From Mucilaginibacter sp. PAMC 26640 (GTDB lineage: Bacteria > Bacteroidota > Bacteroidia > Sphingobacteriales > Sphingobacteriaceae), in NCBI GenBank assembly GCA_001596135.1, contig CP014773.1, positions 2,170,001 to 2,234,000 on the forward strand: a stretch of 64,000 nt of DNA, given 5' to 3'. The translations under genes and the position numbers were made by a program. The first letter of the stretch is position 1; every line of letters begins with the position of its first letter. Below the pieces are notes generated by a model. That model was not told the origin of the DNA. It did no database searches and worked only from the letters and a program-made list of their open reading frames with translations. This document shows, piece after piece, positions 1-9,248 of this stretch.

Positions 1-956
1 CCATATTTGAAAAGCACCTGCCAGCCGATGCGCAGATCATTACCTTCCACGCCATGCATGGGCCGGGCTTCGAACCTAAGGGGCAGAAATTGATCCTGAT
101 TCCGCATCGTTACGAAGGGGATTCGTACCAGCAGATGTTGAAATTGTTTACCGCCGTGGAAACAGATATTGTTGAAATAGCTGATTATCACGAACACGAC
201 AAAATCGTAGCCGATACGCAGGCCGTTACGCATGTTGGATTTGAAAGCATGGGCACCGCCTGGAAATCAGCCGGGTTTTTCCCCTGGGAAAATGCTAGTT
301 ATGTTGGAGGGATAGATAATGTGAAGATCTTAACTACTTTGCGCATTTTTAGCTATAAAGCACACGTATACGCCGGGTTGGCCATTTTGAATCCTTACGC
401 CCGTCAACAGGTGAAGCAGTATGCCAATTCTGAATCAGAGCTGTTTAAACTGATGATCAAAGAGCAGGAGACGGAGTTTCGGGAGCGCCTGTATCGTGCG
501 CGCGACTTTGTATTCCATGAAAGCCGCAAGCCAATCATGTTCAACGACGATGTGATGCGCGAATTTTCTCTGGCTAAGGATGCAGGCCACCAAAAGCCAA
601 ATTCGCACCTGAGTATCTTAAGTATGGTAGATGCCTGGTACCATTTGGGTGTAAACCCATATGATAATCTGATCTGCCAGACACCGCCCTTCCGCCTGCG
701 CCTGGGCATAGCGGAATACCTATTTAAAAATGAGGAGCTGCTGGAAGAATCGATCCAGACTGCCTTATATGATAAAACCATTCGCGGCGATGATCTGGAA
801 TTTCACTCGGCAGTAAGAGAGTGGAGTGCCATTATAGGGTATGGCGATATGGAAGGGTATAAAAAACACTTTAACGAAGTGCAGGCTTTTTTCCAGGGGC
901 GACTGGAAGAAGGGAACAAGCAAAGCGCGGAGATGATCAGGAGGCTGATGGAGTAA
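1..956 (+). CDS. Prephenate dehydrogenase, fungal TYR1-like (5' end outside window)
   Basis: Oxidative decarboxylation of prephenate to 4-hydroxyphenylpyruvate, the tyrosine branch of aromatic amino-acid synthesis. The frame is open from base 3, so the N-terminal NAD(P)-binding domain lies before the window; the ATG at 54 is internal. Segments TADTQAVTHVGFESMG, NVKILTTLRIFS, HVYAGLAILNP, PNSHLSIL and DDLEFHSAVREWS match yeast Tyr1 from memory almost block for block, including its C-terminal helical domain. This is more like the eukaryotic TYR1 branch than the short bacterial TyrA. The stop is followed by a convergent TonB-domain gene, so no operon partner is visible downstream. Confidence 0.85.
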   Translation, partial: IFEKHLPADAQIITFHAMHGPGFEPKGQKLILIPHRYEGDSYQQMLKLFTAVETDIVEIADYHEHDKIVADTQAVTHVGFESMGTAWKSAGFFPWENASYVGGIDNVKILTTLRIFSYKAHVYAGLAILNPYARQQVKQYANSESELFKLMIKEQETEFRERLYRARDFVFHESRKPIMFNDDVMREFSLAKDAGHQKPNSHLSILSMVDAWYHLGVNPYDNLICQTPPFRLRLGIAEYLFKNEELLEESIQTALYDKTIRGDDLEFHSAVREWSAIIGYGDMEGYKKHFNEVQAFFQGRLEEGNKQSAEMIRRLME

Positions 957-1101
957 TGTAAATGGAAGTTGTTTTTGGATTACACCTATAACACTTTACC
1001 AGATAGCCTTCTATACCGAACATTTTGTCTGTGAATCAAGCGAAATCGGCCGTCGTTGAGTTGTAGCTAATGGGTAGCTGCATATTTTTAGCATGTGCCC
1101 A

Positions 1102-1731
1102 TTACCCCTTCATCTTCACCACATAGACTTCTTTCTTATCAGGCATATTGAATCGCACGTCGTTGCCTTCGTTATAAAACGGTTCGGCTATTTCCACCTC
1201 GACCGACTGGAACGAATTGCCAAGTATGGTCTGCGCTTGTTCTAATGTATAAATCTTATCCTTTATATTGAATACAAAGCCATACTTAGCCGCCTTTAAC
1301 TGTTTCATGGTCACCTTGCCTTTTTCGACAGCAAAATTGATGGGTATGGAGTATTGCACCCTAACCGGCCGGCCATTCTGGATTCCGGGTTTCCATGCTC
1401 TTGAGTTGGCCAGGACTTTTACAGCTTCCGATTCGCAGCCTGCCCCGATGCAGTTAACGGGCGTAACGCTGCTGACCTTTCCATCGCGTTCTATAATGAA
1501 GCTTATTAATACTTTGCCGTTAATGCCAATCAGTTTAGCTACATCTGGGTAAACCAGGGTACGGCTGATATAATTGGAAAAGGCACCCAGGCCGCCCGGG
1601 TATTCGGGCACAAAGTCTACTGCCGTAAAGGTGAGTTTAGCTTGTTTAGCGGTATCGGTAGTAGGTGCTGATTGTGCAGTCGCCAACGAGACTTTAAACA
1701 ATAATAAAAGTAGGGTGTGATAAGGTTTCAT
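1102..1731 (-). CDS. TonB C-terminal domain protein, secreted
   Basis: A 209-residue protein starting at the ATG at 1731; an upstream in-frame extension adds an implausible leader. It opens with a signal peptide (MKPYHTLLLLLFKVSLATAQ). Residues about 35-135 form a TonB C-terminal fold: the segment YPGGLGAFSNYISRTLVYP, then GKVLISFIIERDGKVSSV and the terminal RAWKPGIQNGRPVRVQYSIP strand. It lacks the long membrane-anchored proline-rich linker of true TonB, so it is probably a periplasmic TonB-like protein rather than an energy transducer. The role is inferred from the fold only. Confidence 0.7.
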   Translation of the reverse strand: MKPYHTLLLLLFKVSLATAQSAPTTDTAKQAKLTFTAVDFVPEYPGGLGAFSNYISRTLVYPDVAKLIGINGKVLISFIIERDGKVSSVTPVNCIGAGCESEAVKVLANSRAWKPGIQNGRPVRVQYSIPINFAVEKGKVTMKQLKAAKYGFVFNIKDKIYTLEQAQTILGNSFQSVEVEIAEPFYNEGNDVRFNMPDKKEVYVVKMKG

Positions 1732-2006
1732 TCTGTAAATATAATTGATGGTATTGACATATATAAACGCCGTTTGATAAAAAACTTGGACAAGTAAGAC
1801 GGTTATAAGCATTTCGGCAATGCAGACCTTACTGCACATCAAATGGCAATAGCAGTTGCGACTTTTGTCTTTAACATAAGATGTGCCTTAATTTAATAAT
1901 TCGTTTAAATAATGTTAAACCAAAACCTTTAAAATCTGCATTTTCCAATTTTTTCCGGCTGCATTTTCTCCCATACAAAAAATATTAAAAAATAACTTGT
2001 TAAGTA

Positions 2007-2037
2007 TTTGGGAATTAATACAAAATCCCTATCTTTG
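2007..2037 (+). promoter_or_regulatory. Bacteroidota promoter of the ribosomal protein cluster
   Basis: TTTG at 2007-2010, a 19-base spacer, then TATCTTTG at 2030-2037. This is a full match to the Bacteroidota TTTG / TAnnTTTG consensus and predicts a start near 2044, about 70 bases before rplC. Confidence 0.8.
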
Positions 2038-2040
2038 CCG

Positions 2041-2095
2041 TCCCTTAAAGGGGGAATAATATGCCTTGAACGAAGCCCTACTGCTTCGATGGGCA
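2041..2095 (+). promoter_or_regulatory. Structured leader of rplC mRNA
   Basis: Two dyads follow the promoter: TCCCTTAAAGGGGGA at 2041-2055, and a hairpin CGAAGC (2071-2076) / GCTTCG (2083-2088) with loop CCTACT, extended by TGCC (2062-2065) pairing with GGCA (2092-2095). A leader hairpin just before the first ribosomal gene is a candidate site for autogenous control by a ribosomal protein (L4 does this in E. coli S10). That function is inferred. Confidence 0.45.
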
Positions 2096-2112
2096 CTAAT
2101 AAAATAAAGAAA

Positions 2113-2730
2113 ATGTCAGGAATAATTGGTAAAAAAGTAGGAATGACCAGCATTTTCGATGAAACAGGGAAAAACATTCCCTGCACTGTAATCGAAGCTG
2201 GCCCTTGCGTAGTAACTCAGGTCAGGTCTGTAGATACAGACGGATACGCTGCTGTTCAGTTAGCGTATGGCGAAAAGAAGGAGAAAAACACTTCTGGACC
2301 ACTAAAAGGCCATTTTGAAAAAGCCGGCACTACTCCTAAGCGTAAGCTTGTAGAATTCAAAACTTTCACGGACGAAAAGAATCTTGGTGATACCATCACT
2401 GTAGATATTTTTGCTGCCGGTGATTTTGTTGATGTAGTTGGTACTTCAAAAGGTAAAGGTTTCCAGGGTGTGGTAAAGCGTCACGGTTTTGGTGGTGTGG
2501 GTATGCAAACTCACGGTCAGCACAATCGTTTACGTGCACCGGGTTCATTAGGAGCTTCTTCATGGCCTTCACGTGTATTTAAAGGTATGCGTATGGCTGG
2601 TCAAATGGGTAACGTTCGTGTTAAAGTACAAAACTTACAAGTGGTTAAAGTATTTAGCGAGCAAAACCTAATCGTAGTTAAGGGTTCCATCCCAGGAGCT
2701 AAGGGTTCATTCGTAATATTGGATAAATAA
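2113..2730 (+). CDS. rplC: 50S ribosomal protein L3
   Basis: L3, 205 residues, an early assembly protein near the peptidyl transferase centre. The start is the ATG at 2113 ([15 protein letters not shown]); the longer in-frame TTG lies upstream of the predicted transcription start. The conserved loop [20 protein letters not shown] is present. First gene of the cluster; rplD follows after one base. rpsJ, which normally precedes rplC, is absent. Confidence 0.98.
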   Translation: MSGIIGKKVGMTSIFDETGKNIPCTVIEAGPCVVTQVRSVDTDGYAAVQLAYGEKKEKNTSGPLKGHFEKAGTTPKRKLVEFKTFTDEKNLGDTITVDIFAAGDFVDVVGTSKGKGFQGVVKRHGFGGVGMQTHGQHNRLRAPGSLGASSWPSRVFKGMRMAGQMGNVRVKVQNLQVVKVFSEQNLIVVKGSIPGAKGSFVILDK

Positions 2731-2731
2731 G

Positions 2732-3364
2732 ATGGAAATCAACGTATTAAATCTATCAGGTAAAGAAACAGGTGCCAAGGTGCAGCTGCCTGAGTCCTTA
2801 TTCGGTGTAGAGCCAAATGATCACGCTATCTACTTAGATGTAAAGCTGATCTTAGCTAACCAGCGTCAGGGAACGCACAAATCAAAACAACGTAATGAAA
2901 TTGCAGGTTCAACCCGCAAATTACATAAACAAAAAGGTACAGGCGGCGCCCGTGCAGGTAGCATCAAATCTCCATTGTTCAATGGTGGTGGTCGTGTTTT
3001 CGGTCCGCAGCCGCGTGATTACAGCTTTAAGTTGAATAAAAAACTTAGATCATTAGCACGTGCCTCTGCTTTATCATACAAAGCAAAAGATAACAACATC
3101 CTGGTATTAGAGGATTTTAATTTTGATGCTATCAAAACTAAATCTTACATCCAGATGGAAGCCGACCTGAATGTTACTAACGATAAAACGTTATTAGTAT
3201 TAGCCGGCGCTGAAAATAACAACGTTTATTTATCAAGCAGGAACCTGAAGAAAACCAAGGTTATTTCGGTTGAGCAGCTTAACACTTATGATGTGTTAAA
3301 CGCTGGCAAACTGATCTTAACTACAGGTGCTGTTAAAACTTTGGAGGAAGCATTAGCTAAGTAA
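2732..3364 (+). CDS. rplD: 50S ribosomal protein L4
   Basis: L4, 210 residues. Its extended loop reaches the exit tunnel; it is visible as [17 protein letters not shown] and [14 protein letters not shown]. In E. coli L4 also represses the S10 operon; whether this holds here is unknown, although the cluster does have a structured leader. Two bases separate it from rplW. Confidence 0.98.
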   Translation: MEINVLNLSGKETGAKVQLPESLFGVEPNDHAIYLDVKLILANQRQGTHKSKQRNEIAGSTRKLHKQKGTGGARAGSIKSPLFNGGGRVFGPQPRDYSFKLNKKLRSLARASALSYKAKDNNILVLEDFNFDAIKTKSYIQMEADLNVTNDKTLLVLAGAENNNVYLSSRNLKKTKVISVEQLNTYDVLNAGKLILTTGAVKTLEEALAK

Positions 3365-3366
3365 TT

Positions 3367-3657
3367 ATGGAAATTTTAAAGAAACCCTTACTTACTGAAA
3401 AGATTACTCAATTAACTGAGAAGCTTAATCGCTATGCTTTCAAAGTTGATCACAGAGCAAACAAAATTCAGATCAAAGGCGCTATCGAAGCTATGTATGG
3501 TGTTAACATTACAGCGGTTAACACAATGAAATATGTAGGTAAATTGAAGAGCCGCAACACCAAAGCTGGTGCAGTTACAGGCCGTGCCGCTACTTACAAA
3601 AAGGCCATCATTACGCTGAAAGATGGTGAAACAATAGATTTTTACAGCAACATATAA
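3367..3657 (+). CDS. rplW: 50S ribosomal protein L23
   Basis: L23, 96 residues, at the tunnel exit where trigger factor and SRP dock. The N-terminus [19 protein letters not shown] and the basic loop followed by [16 protein letters not shown] are typical. Normal length, in line between rplD and rplB. Confidence 0.97.
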   Translation: MEILKKPLLTEKITQLTEKLNRYAFKVDHRANKIQIKGAIEAMYGVNITAVNTMKYVGKLKSRNTKAGAVTGRAATYKKAIITLKDGETIDFYSNI

Positions 3658-3664
3658 TACGAAA

Positions 3665-4492
3665 ATGGCAGTAAAGAGATTTAAACCGGTTACGCCGGGT
3701 ACCCGTTTCAGAATTGATGTATCTAATTCAGATATCACAACTAACGTTCCTGAAAAGTCGTTAGTTGAAGCAGCCAACACAAGGTCGGGCGGTCGTAATC
3801 ACAGCGGTAAAATGACTATGCGCTACTTGGGTGGTGGTCATAAACAAGCATACAGGATCATTGATTTTAAACGTAACAAGTTTGACATCCCTGCAAAAGT
3901 TGCAACTATAGAGTACGATCCAAACAGATCTGCGCGTATAGCCCTGTTACATTTTGTTGATGGTGAAAAACGATACATGATAGCTCCGGAAGGCTTAACA
4001 GTTGGAACGGTAGTTGTATCTGGCGAAGGTGCTGCACCAGAGGTTGGTAATACCATGCCTTTGAAGAACATCCCGTTAGGTTCTATCATCCACAATATTG
4101 AGTTAAACCCTGGCCAGGGTGGTATTATTGCCCGCAGTGCCGGTACTTACGCTCAGTTATCAGCACGTGATGGTAAATATGCCATTATTAAATTGCCTTC
4201 TGGCGAAACCCGTATGATCCTGTCAACTTGCTTGGCAACTATCGGTACCGTTTCAAATGGCGAGAAAGCAAATGCCGTGTTAGGTAAAGCTGGCCGCAAA
4301 CGTTGGTTAGGCCGTCGCCCAAGAGTTCGTGGTGTTGCCATGAACCCGGTAGATCACCCTATGGGTGGTGGTGAGGGTAGATCATCAGGTGGTCATCCAC
4401 GCTCACGTAAAGGTTTGTTAGCTAAAGGCTACAAAACTCGTGACAAGAAAAAAGGGTCTGATCGTTATATCATTGAAAGAAGGAAGAAATAA
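3665..4492 (+). CDS. rplB: 50S ribosomal protein L2
   Basis: L2, 275 residues, the most conserved large-subunit protein and needed for subunit association. Signature segments include [15 protein letters not shown], the central RSAGTYAQL and the C-terminal [19 protein letters not shown], which carries the conserved histidine near the peptidyl transferase centre. Two bases before rpsS. Confidence 0.99.
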   Translation: MAVKRFKPVTPGTRFRIDVSNSDITTNVPEKSLVEAANTRSGGRNHSGKMTMRYLGGGHKQAYRIIDFKRNKFDIPAKVATIEYDPNRSARIALLHFVDGEKRYMIAPEGLTVGTVVVSGEGAAPEVGNTMPLKNIPLGSIIHNIELNPGQGGIIARSAGTYAQLSARDGKYAIIKLPSGETRMILSTCLATIGTVSNGEKANAVLGKAGRKRWLGRRPRVRGVAMNPVDHPMGGGEGRSSGGHPRSRKGLLAKGYKTRDKKKGSDRYIIERRKK

Positions 4493-4494
4493 TA

Positions 4495-4761
4495 ATGGCA
4501 CGTTCAATTAAAAAAGGACCTTACATAGATCATAACCTGGAAAGAAAAGTTCTGACCTTGAATGAAACTAGTAAAAAATCAGTTGTTAAAACATGGTCGC
4601 GCCGTAGCATGATCTCTCCTGATTTCGTTGGTCACACATTCGCAGTACACAACGGTAACAAGTTTATCCCGGTGTATGTAACAGAAAACATGGTTGGTCA
4701 TAAGTTGGGCGAATTTGCTCCAACCCGCACATTCCGCGGTCACGCAGAAAAGAAAAAATAA
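4495..4761 (+). CDS. rpsS: 30S ribosomal protein S19
   Basis: S19, 88 residues, of the small-subunit head. [32 protein letters not shown] and [15 protein letters not shown] are family signatures. Standard length and position between rplB and rplV. Confidence 0.98.
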   Translation: MARSIKKGPYIDHNLERKVLTLNETSKKSVVKTWSRRSMISPDFVGHTFAVHNGNKFIPVYVTENMVGHKLGEFAPTRTFRGHAEKKK

Positions 4762-4767
4762 CAGGCA

Positions 4768-5196
4768 ATGGAAGCAACAACAAAAATTAAAAGGTCTGTA
4801 TTGATCAGGCAACAAAAAGAAGCTGCGAAACTCGTTGTGGGTGGCTCTTCTGTTGCCAAGTTACAGAACTGCCCAACTTCACCCCGCAAAATGCGTTTGG
4901 TGGTTGACCTGATCCGTGGTGTTGAAGTTAATAAAGCTTTAAGCATCCTGAAGTTTACAAATAAAGAAGCGGCTATTCGTGTAGAAAAACTTTTGTTCTC
5001 AGCTATCAAAAATTGGGAAGCAAAAAACGAAGGCAAACGCTTAGAGGATAATCTTCTGTTTGTAAAAGAAGTTTCAGTTGGTGGTGGTCGTCAGTTAAAA
5101 AGATTACGCCCGGCTCCACAGGGAAGAGGTTACCGTATACGTAAACGCTCTAACCATGTAACTTTGATAGTGGACAGTAAAAACGATAACAACTAA
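4768..5196 (+). CDS. rplV: 50S ribosomal protein L22
   Basis: L22, 142 residues, whose beta hairpin lines the exit tunnel. [18 protein letters not shown] and the C-terminal [18 protein letters not shown] are diagnostic. It is about 30 residues longer than E. coli L22, with an N-terminal extension rich in lysine, a length I recall as common in Bacteroidota. Followed after six bases by rpsC. Confidence 0.97.
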   Translation: MEATTKIKRSVLIRQQKEAAKLVVGGSSVAKLQNCPTSPRKMRLVVDLIRGVEVNKALSILKFTNKEAAIRVEKLLFSAIKNWEAKNEGKRLEDNLLFVKEVSVGGGRQLKRLRPAPQGRGYRIRKRSNHVTLIVDSKNDNN

Positions 5197-5202
5197 TTTG
5201 AA

Positions 5203-6099
5203 ATGGGACAAAAAGCACATCCAATAGGTAACAGGTTAGGGATCATCCGCGGTTGGGATTCTAATTGGTTCGGTGGAAATCACTATGCCGACAAATTAGT
5301 TGAAGACGAAAAGATCCGCAAATACTTATCAGCACGTATCAATAAAGGTGGTGTATCTAAAGTAGTAATAGAACGTACTTTAAAACGCATCACGGTAACC
5401 ATCCACACTGCCCGTCCGGGTATTGTAATTGGTAAAGGCGGCGCTGAGGTTGATAAGATCAAAGAAGAGTTAAAGAAATTAACTAAAAAAGATGTTCAGA
5501 TCAACATCTTCGAAATAAAACGCCCTGAGCTTGATGCGCAGTTAGTTGCCGAAGGTATTGCTAAACAACTTGAAGCACGTATCTCTTTCCGTCGTGCCAT
5601 GAAAACTACAATTGCTTCTACCATGAGAATGGGTGCGGAAGGAATTAAAGTGATGACATCAGGCCGTTTAGGTGGCGCTGAGATGGCACGTACCGAACAA
5701 TATAAAGAAGGAAGAATTCCTTTGCATACTTTCCGTGCCGATATCGATTACGCTTTGGCAGAAGCCTTAACCACTTATGGTAAAATAGGTGTTAAAGTGT
5801 GGATCTGTAAAGGTGAAGTTTACGGCAAACGTGATTTATCTCCAAACATTGGTGGTACTAGCAGCGCAAGCGGTAAAGGCGGACGTCCTGAAGGTGCAGC
5901 CGGTTTCGGCGGCCGTGATGGTGCAAGAGGTGGAGAGCGTGGCGGCGAACGTCGTGGCGACAGGAAACCAGGAGCAGGTAACGACCGTGGCAGAGGCGGA
6001 CAAGGTGGTGGACAAGGTGGTAGCCGTCCGGGAGGACCAGGTGCTAACCGTCCAGGTGGACAAGGCGGCGGTAATCGTCCCGGTGGCCCAAGGAGATAA
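5203..6099 (+). CDS. rpsC: 30S ribosomal protein S3 with Gly/Arg-rich tail
   Basis: S3, 298 residues against about 233 in E. coli. It binds the mRNA entry site. Residues 1-216 are canonical: [20 protein letters not shown], the KH motif [18 protein letters not shown] and the C-terminal core [13 protein letters not shown]. From about residue 217 an 81-residue tail begins, almost entirely Gly, Arg, Pro, Asn and Gln, with repeated [19 protein letters not shown] and RPGG units like RGG-type RNA-binding tracts. The reading frame is open and has no lesion, so the tail is translated. Confidence 0.98.
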   Translation: MGQKAHPIGNRLGIIRGWDSNWFGGNHYADKLVEDEKIRKYLSARINKGGVSKVVIERTLKRITVTIHTARPGIVIGKGGAEVDKIKEELKKLTKKDVQINIFEIKRPELDAQLVAEGIAKQLEARISFRRAMKTTIASTMRMGAEGIKVMTSGRLGGAEMARTEQYKEGRIPLHTFRADIDYALAEALTTYGKIGVKVWICKGEVYGKRDLSPNIGGTSSASGKGGRPEGAAGFGGRDGARGGERGGERRGDRKPGAGNDRGRGGQGGGQGGSRPGGPGANRPGGQGGGNRPGGPRR

Positions 6100-6146
6100 C
6101 AATAATATAACAAGACATATCCGGGAGGATATAAAAGCTTAATAAG

Positions 6147-6569
6147 ATGCTACAGCCAAAAAGAACGAAGTTCAGAAAGATGCAAAAAGGCAGAATGAAA
6201 GGGTTAGCCAGTCGTGGTACTGATCTTTCATTCGGATCTTTCGGTATAAAATCACTCGAAGCAGCATGGATCACCAGCCGCCAGATCGAGGCTGCACGTA
6301 TTGCTGTTACACGTTTTATGAAACGTGAGGGCCAGGTGTGGATCAGGATTTTTCCTGACAAGCCTGTTACCAAGAAACCAGCAGAGGTACGTATGGGTAA
6401 GGGTAAAGGTGCACCAGAGTATTGGGTTGCAGTTGTACGCCCGGGCCGTATGATTTTTGAAGCAGAAGGTGTGCCTTTAGAGGTTGCCAAAGAGGCTTTA
6501 CGCCTTGCCGCACAAAAATTACCGGTACAAACCAGATTTGTAACACGTAGAGATTACGTAGAGGCATAA
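6147..6569 (+). CDS. rplP: 50S ribosomal protein L16
   Basis: L16, 140 residues, close to the A-site t[38 protein letters not shown] and the ending FVTRRDY are signatures. The preceding spacer of 47 bases contains a purine-rich stretch but no clear hairpin. Confidence 0.98.
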   Translation: MLQPKRTKFRKMQKGRMKGLASRGTDLSFGSFGIKSLEAAWITSRQIEAARIAVTRFMKREGQVWIRIFPDKPVTKKPAEVRMGKGKGAPEYWVAVVRPGRMIFEAEGVPLEVAKEALRLAAQKLPVQTRFVTRRDYVEA

Positions 6570-6657
6570 ATACAGAAGTTGGCAGTTTTGAGTTCGCATT
6601 ATCAATTGAAGATAGCTTGAGCTTGGGACTAAAAACTCAAATTAACTAAATAAGAAA
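6570..6657 (+). promoter_or_regulatory. Spacer with short inverted repeat between rplP and rpmC
   Basis: An 88-base non-coding spacer in an otherwise tight gene string. It holds TTTGAGTT and its complement AACTCAAA about 40 bases apart, which could fold into a long-loop hairpin. No promoter element or T-tract was found. Its role is unknown. Confidence 0.3.
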
Positions 6658-6861
6658 ATGAAGAACTCAGAAATTATAGAGCTTTCAGCTGAAGAATTAG
6701 CAGCTAAGCTCAGCGAGGAGAAAAGCCAGCTTACTAAATTGAAATTTGCTCATGCTGTTTCGGCTATTGAAAATCCAACCCGTATTACTAAAGTGCGCAA
6801 GGAGATTGCTCGTTTAAATACTGAAATAACAAAGCGCAAAGCGGCGTCAGCTTCTAATTAA
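6658..6861 (+). CDS. rpmC: 50S ribosomal protein L29
   Basis: L29, 67 residues, a helical hairpin at the tunnel exit. [18 protein letters not shown] followed by [10 protein letters not shown] and IARLNTEI fits the two-helix family and its usual 60-70 residue length. Preceded by an 88-base spacer. Confidence 0.94.
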   Translation: MKNSEIIELSAEELAAKLSEEKSQLTKLKFAHAVSAIENPTRITKVRKEIARLNTEITKRKAASASN

Positions 6862-6881
6862 TTTTAAGCGTGGAGAAAACA

Positions 6882-7136
6882 ATGGAAAGAAATTTAAGAA
6901 AAACACGTACCGGCCTGGTAGTAAGCAGTAAGATGGAAAAATCTATTGTAGTTGCTGTAGAGCGGAAGGTGAAGCACCCCATTTATGGTAAGTTCGTTAA
7001 GAAAACTACCAAGTTTATGGCTCATGATGAAACTAACACCTGTGGTGTTGGCGATACCGTATTGATTATGGAAACCCGCCCGCTGAGCAAAAACAAAAAC
7101 TGGAGATTAGTTCAAATTTTAGAGAGGGCTAAATAA
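6882..7136 (+). CDS. rpsQ: 30S ribosomal protein S17
   Basis: S17, 84 residues from the ATG at 6882 ([19 protein letters not shown]); an in-frame GTG at 6870 adds four residues and is less likely because 84 equals the E. coli length. OB-fold segments [19 protein letters not shown] and MAHDE are present. rplN begins one base after the stop. Confidence 0.96.
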   Translation: MERNLRKTRTGLVVSSKMEKSIVVAVERKVKHPIYGKFVKKTTKFMAHDETNTCGVGDTVLIMETRPLSKNKNWRLVQILERAK

Positions 7137-7137
7137 C

Positions 7138-7506
7138 ATGGTACAGCAGGAATCAAGATTAAATGTAGCCGATAACAGCGGAGCTAAAGAAGTTTTAGTG
7201 ATACGCGTATTGGGTGGTACCGGTAAAAGATATGCTTCTATCGGAGATAAGATCGTAGTTACCGTAAAAAGCGCTATCCCATCGGGTAACGTTAAAAAAG
7301 GTACCGTATCTAAAGCCGTAGTGGTTAGAACCAAGAAAGAGATCCGCAGGAAAGATGGTTCATACATCCGTTTTGACGATAACGCAGCAGTGTTGTTGAA
7401 CAATCAGGATGAGCCAAGGGGCACACGTATATTTGGCCCAGTTGCCAGGGAACTGCGTGAAAAACAATTTATGAAAATTGTATCATTAGCACCGGAGGTA
7501 TTATAA
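7138..7506 (+). CDS. rplN: 50S ribosomal protein L14
   Basis: L14, 122 residues, at the intersubunit bridge. [19 protein letters not shown] and the ending [19 protein letters not shown] are characteristic. Length is exactly typical. One base separates it from rplX. Confidence 0.99.
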   Translation: MVQQESRLNVADNSGAKEVLVIRVLGGTGKRYASIGDKIVVTVKSAIPSGNVKKGTVSKAVVVRTKKEIRRKDGSYIRFDDNAAVLLNNQDEPRGTRIFGPVARELREKQFMKIVSLAPEVL

Positions 7507-7507
7507 T

Positions 7508-7849
7508 ATGGAAAAGAAAGTAAACAAACCAGCTAAATTAAAGATCCGTAAGGGTGATTTAGTAAAGGTTATAGCCGGCGACTCAAAAGGTTCAGAAGGT
7601 AAAATTGTTGAAGTAATAATTGATAAAAACAGGGCGATTGTTGAAGGTGCCAACATGGTATCGAAACACACTAAGCCTAATGCAGCCAATCCTAACGGCG
7701 GAATTTTAAAGCAGGAAGCTGCTATTCATATTTCTAACCTGGCGCTGGTTGAACCTAAAACAGGAAAAACAACCCGTGTTGGCCGTAAATTAAACGATGC
7801 CGGCAAATTGGTTAGAGTATCTAAAAAATCAGGGGAGGAAATTAAGTAA
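7508..7849 (+). CDS. rplX: 50S ribosomal protein L24
   Basis: L24, 113 residues, an assembly initiator with a KOW motif ([20 protein letters not shown]). The central [14 protein letters not shown] and NPNGGI segments are typical. The last base of its stop codon is the first base of the rplE ATG, which suggests translational coupling. Confidence 0.97.
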   Translation: MEKKVNKPAKLKIRKGDLVKVIAGDSKGSEGKIVEVIIDKNRAIVEGANMVSKHTKPNAANPNGGILKQEAAIHISNLALVEPKTGKTTRVGRKLNDAGKLVRVSKKSGEEIK

Positions 7850-8418
7850 TGGCTTACGTACCAAGATTAAAATCGAAATACAAAGAAGAGATCCGCACTG
7901 CACTGAAAGATAAATTTCAGTACAAAAGTGTAATGCAGGTGCCTAAGTTGCAGAAAATTGCTATCAACCAGGGTGTTGGCGGTGCTACTACCGACAAGAA
8001 ATTGATCGAGAACACTATCACCGAGTTAACTACTATAACTGGTCAGCAGGCAGTTTCTTCAAAATCTAAAAAGGATATCTCTAACTTTAAGTTGCGTAAA
8101 AACATGCCAATCGGCGTTCGTGTTACTTTGCGCGATAATACAATGTATGAGTTCTTAGATCGTTTAATTGCTGTTGCCCTGCCACGTATCCGTGATTTTA
8201 AAGGCATCAACGATAAAGGTTTTGATGGCCGTGGTAACTATACTTTAGGTATCACTGAGCAAATCATTTTCCCAGAGATCAATATTGACAAGATCAACAA
8301 AATTCAAGGTATGGATATTACCTTTGTAACCTCTGCTACCAACGATGTTGAAGCATTAGAGTTACTTAAGCAATTTGGTTTACCATTTAAAAATCAAACT
8401 CCAACTAACAATGGCTAA
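7849..8418 (+). CDS. rplE: 50S ribosomal protein L5
   Basis: L5, 189 residues, binds 5S rRNA in the central protuberance. [33 protein letters not shown] and PRIRDFKGI are conserved. It overlaps rplX by one base at its start and rpsN by eight bases at its end. Confidence 0.98.
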   Translation: MAYVPRLKSKYKEEIRTALKDKFQYKSVMQVPKLQKIAINQGVGGATTDKKLIENTITELTTITGQQAVSSKSKKDISNFKLRKNMPIGVRVTLRDNTMYEFLDRLIAVALPRIRDFKGINDKGFDGRGNYTLGITEQIIFPEINIDKINKIQGMDITFVTSATNDVEALELLKQFGLPFKNQTPTNNG

Positions 8419-8680
8419 AGAAGGCGTAAAGGCTCGTGAAGTAAAACGTGCTAAATTAGTAGCAAAATATGCTGAAAAAAGAGCTGCATTAAAAGCAGCT
8501 GGTGATTTCCAGGGTTTGGATAAATTGCCAAAGGCATCATCACCTGTGAAATTGCACAACCGTTGCAAATTAACAGGCCGTCCACGCGGTTACATGCGTC
8601 AATTTGGTATTTCACGTGTTACATTCCGTGAAATGGCTCTTGATGGCAAGATCCCCGGCGTGAAGAAAGCAAGCTGGTAA
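8411..8680 (+). CDS. rpsN: 30S ribosomal protein S14 (zinc-free type)
   Basis: S14, 89 residues from the ATG at 8411, which lies inside the last codons of rpl[21 protein letters not shown] is the C-terminal signature. There is no CxxC pair, so this is the zinc-independent form. It is the last gene before a hairpin/T-tract and an apparent new promoter element. Confidence 0.97.
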   Translation: MAKEGVKAREVKRAKLVAKYAEKRAALKAAGDFQGLDKLPKASSPVKLHNRCKLTGRPRGYMRQFGISRVTFREMALDGKIPGVKKASW

Positions 8681-8703
8681 TAACCAGTAAAATACGAGCA
8701 GGC

Positions 8704-8741
8704 AAATTCAAAACATATAACATTATGTTTTGAATTTTTTT
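8704..8741 (+). terminator. Intrinsic-terminator-like hairpin between rpsN and rpsH
   Basis: Arms at 8704-8717 (AAATTCAAAACATA) and 8724-8737 are perfect 14-bp complements with loop TAACAT, and the 3' arm runs into a tract of T at 8735-8741. The stem is AT-rich, so termination may be partial. It lies inside a cluster that is usually one transcript. Confidence 0.6.
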
Positions 8742-8742
8742 G

Positions 8743-8832
8743 TACCTTTGCGGCTCGAATTTTAAAAGAATTAACCGATGAAAGGTCACCCCGGATGTTA
8801 CGGGAAGGAAACCATCATCATAAACAACAATA
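8743..8832 (+). promoter_or_regulatory. -7 promoter element and leader of rpsH
   Basis: TACCTTTG at 8743-8750 fits TAnnTTTG directly after the hairpin, but no TTG sits at the usual 17-23 bases upstream. The remaining leader to the rpsH ATG at 8833 can pair CCCG with CGGG around GATGTTA, enclosed by GGT/ACC. A second promoter or an attenuated readthrough with its own leader are both possible. Confidence 0.4.
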
Positions 8833-9231
8833 ATGAATACAGATCCAATCGCAGATTATCTTACAAGAGTAAGGAATGCTATTAAAGCCAACCATAGGGT
8901 TGTTGAAATTCCTGCATCAAATCTGAAAAAGGAAATCACAAAAGTGCTTTTCGAAAAAGGTTACATTGCTAATTACAAATTTGAGGACAACGGTCCACAA
9001 GGCAGCATCAAAGTTGCTTTAAAGTACCACCCGATAACTAAGATCCCTGCTATCCGCAGCATTTCACGTATTAGTAAACCAGGTTTGAGGAAATACGCCG
9101 GTATGGATACCATGCCACGTGTATTAAATGGTTTAGGTATCGCTATCCTATCGACTTCTAAAGGTGTAATGACCGATAAAGAGGCTCGTACGCAAAATGT
9201 AGGTGGCGAAGTTTTATGCTACGTTTATTAA
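8833..9231 (+). CDS. rpsH: 30S ribosomal protein S8
   Basis: S8, 132 residues, binds the central domain of 16S rRNA and in E. coli also represses the spc operon. [16 protein letters not shown] and the C-terminal [20 protein letters not shown] are signatures. It starts a new segment of the cluster after a 152-base spacer with a hairpin and promoter-like element. Confidence 0.98.
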   Translation: MNTDPIADYLTRVRNAIKANHRVVEIPASNLKKEITKVLFEKGYIANYKFEDNGPQGSIKVALKYHPITKIPAIRSISRISKPGLRKYAGMDTMPRVLNGLGIAILSTSKGVMTDKEARTQNVGGEVLCYVY

Positions 9232-9248
9232 TAGGAGGAAATTAAGCA

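Noticed and set aside
5820..6113. Antisense open frames opposite the rpsC tail (Pro/Arg- and Thr/Ser-rich)
   Set aside because: They mirror the Gly/Arg-rich repeat codons of S3; no start context or homology.
8778..8885. A 35-codon frame in the rpsH leader overlapping its start
   Set aside because: Asn/Ile runs in an out-of-frame read; could be an upstream ORF but nothing supports translation.
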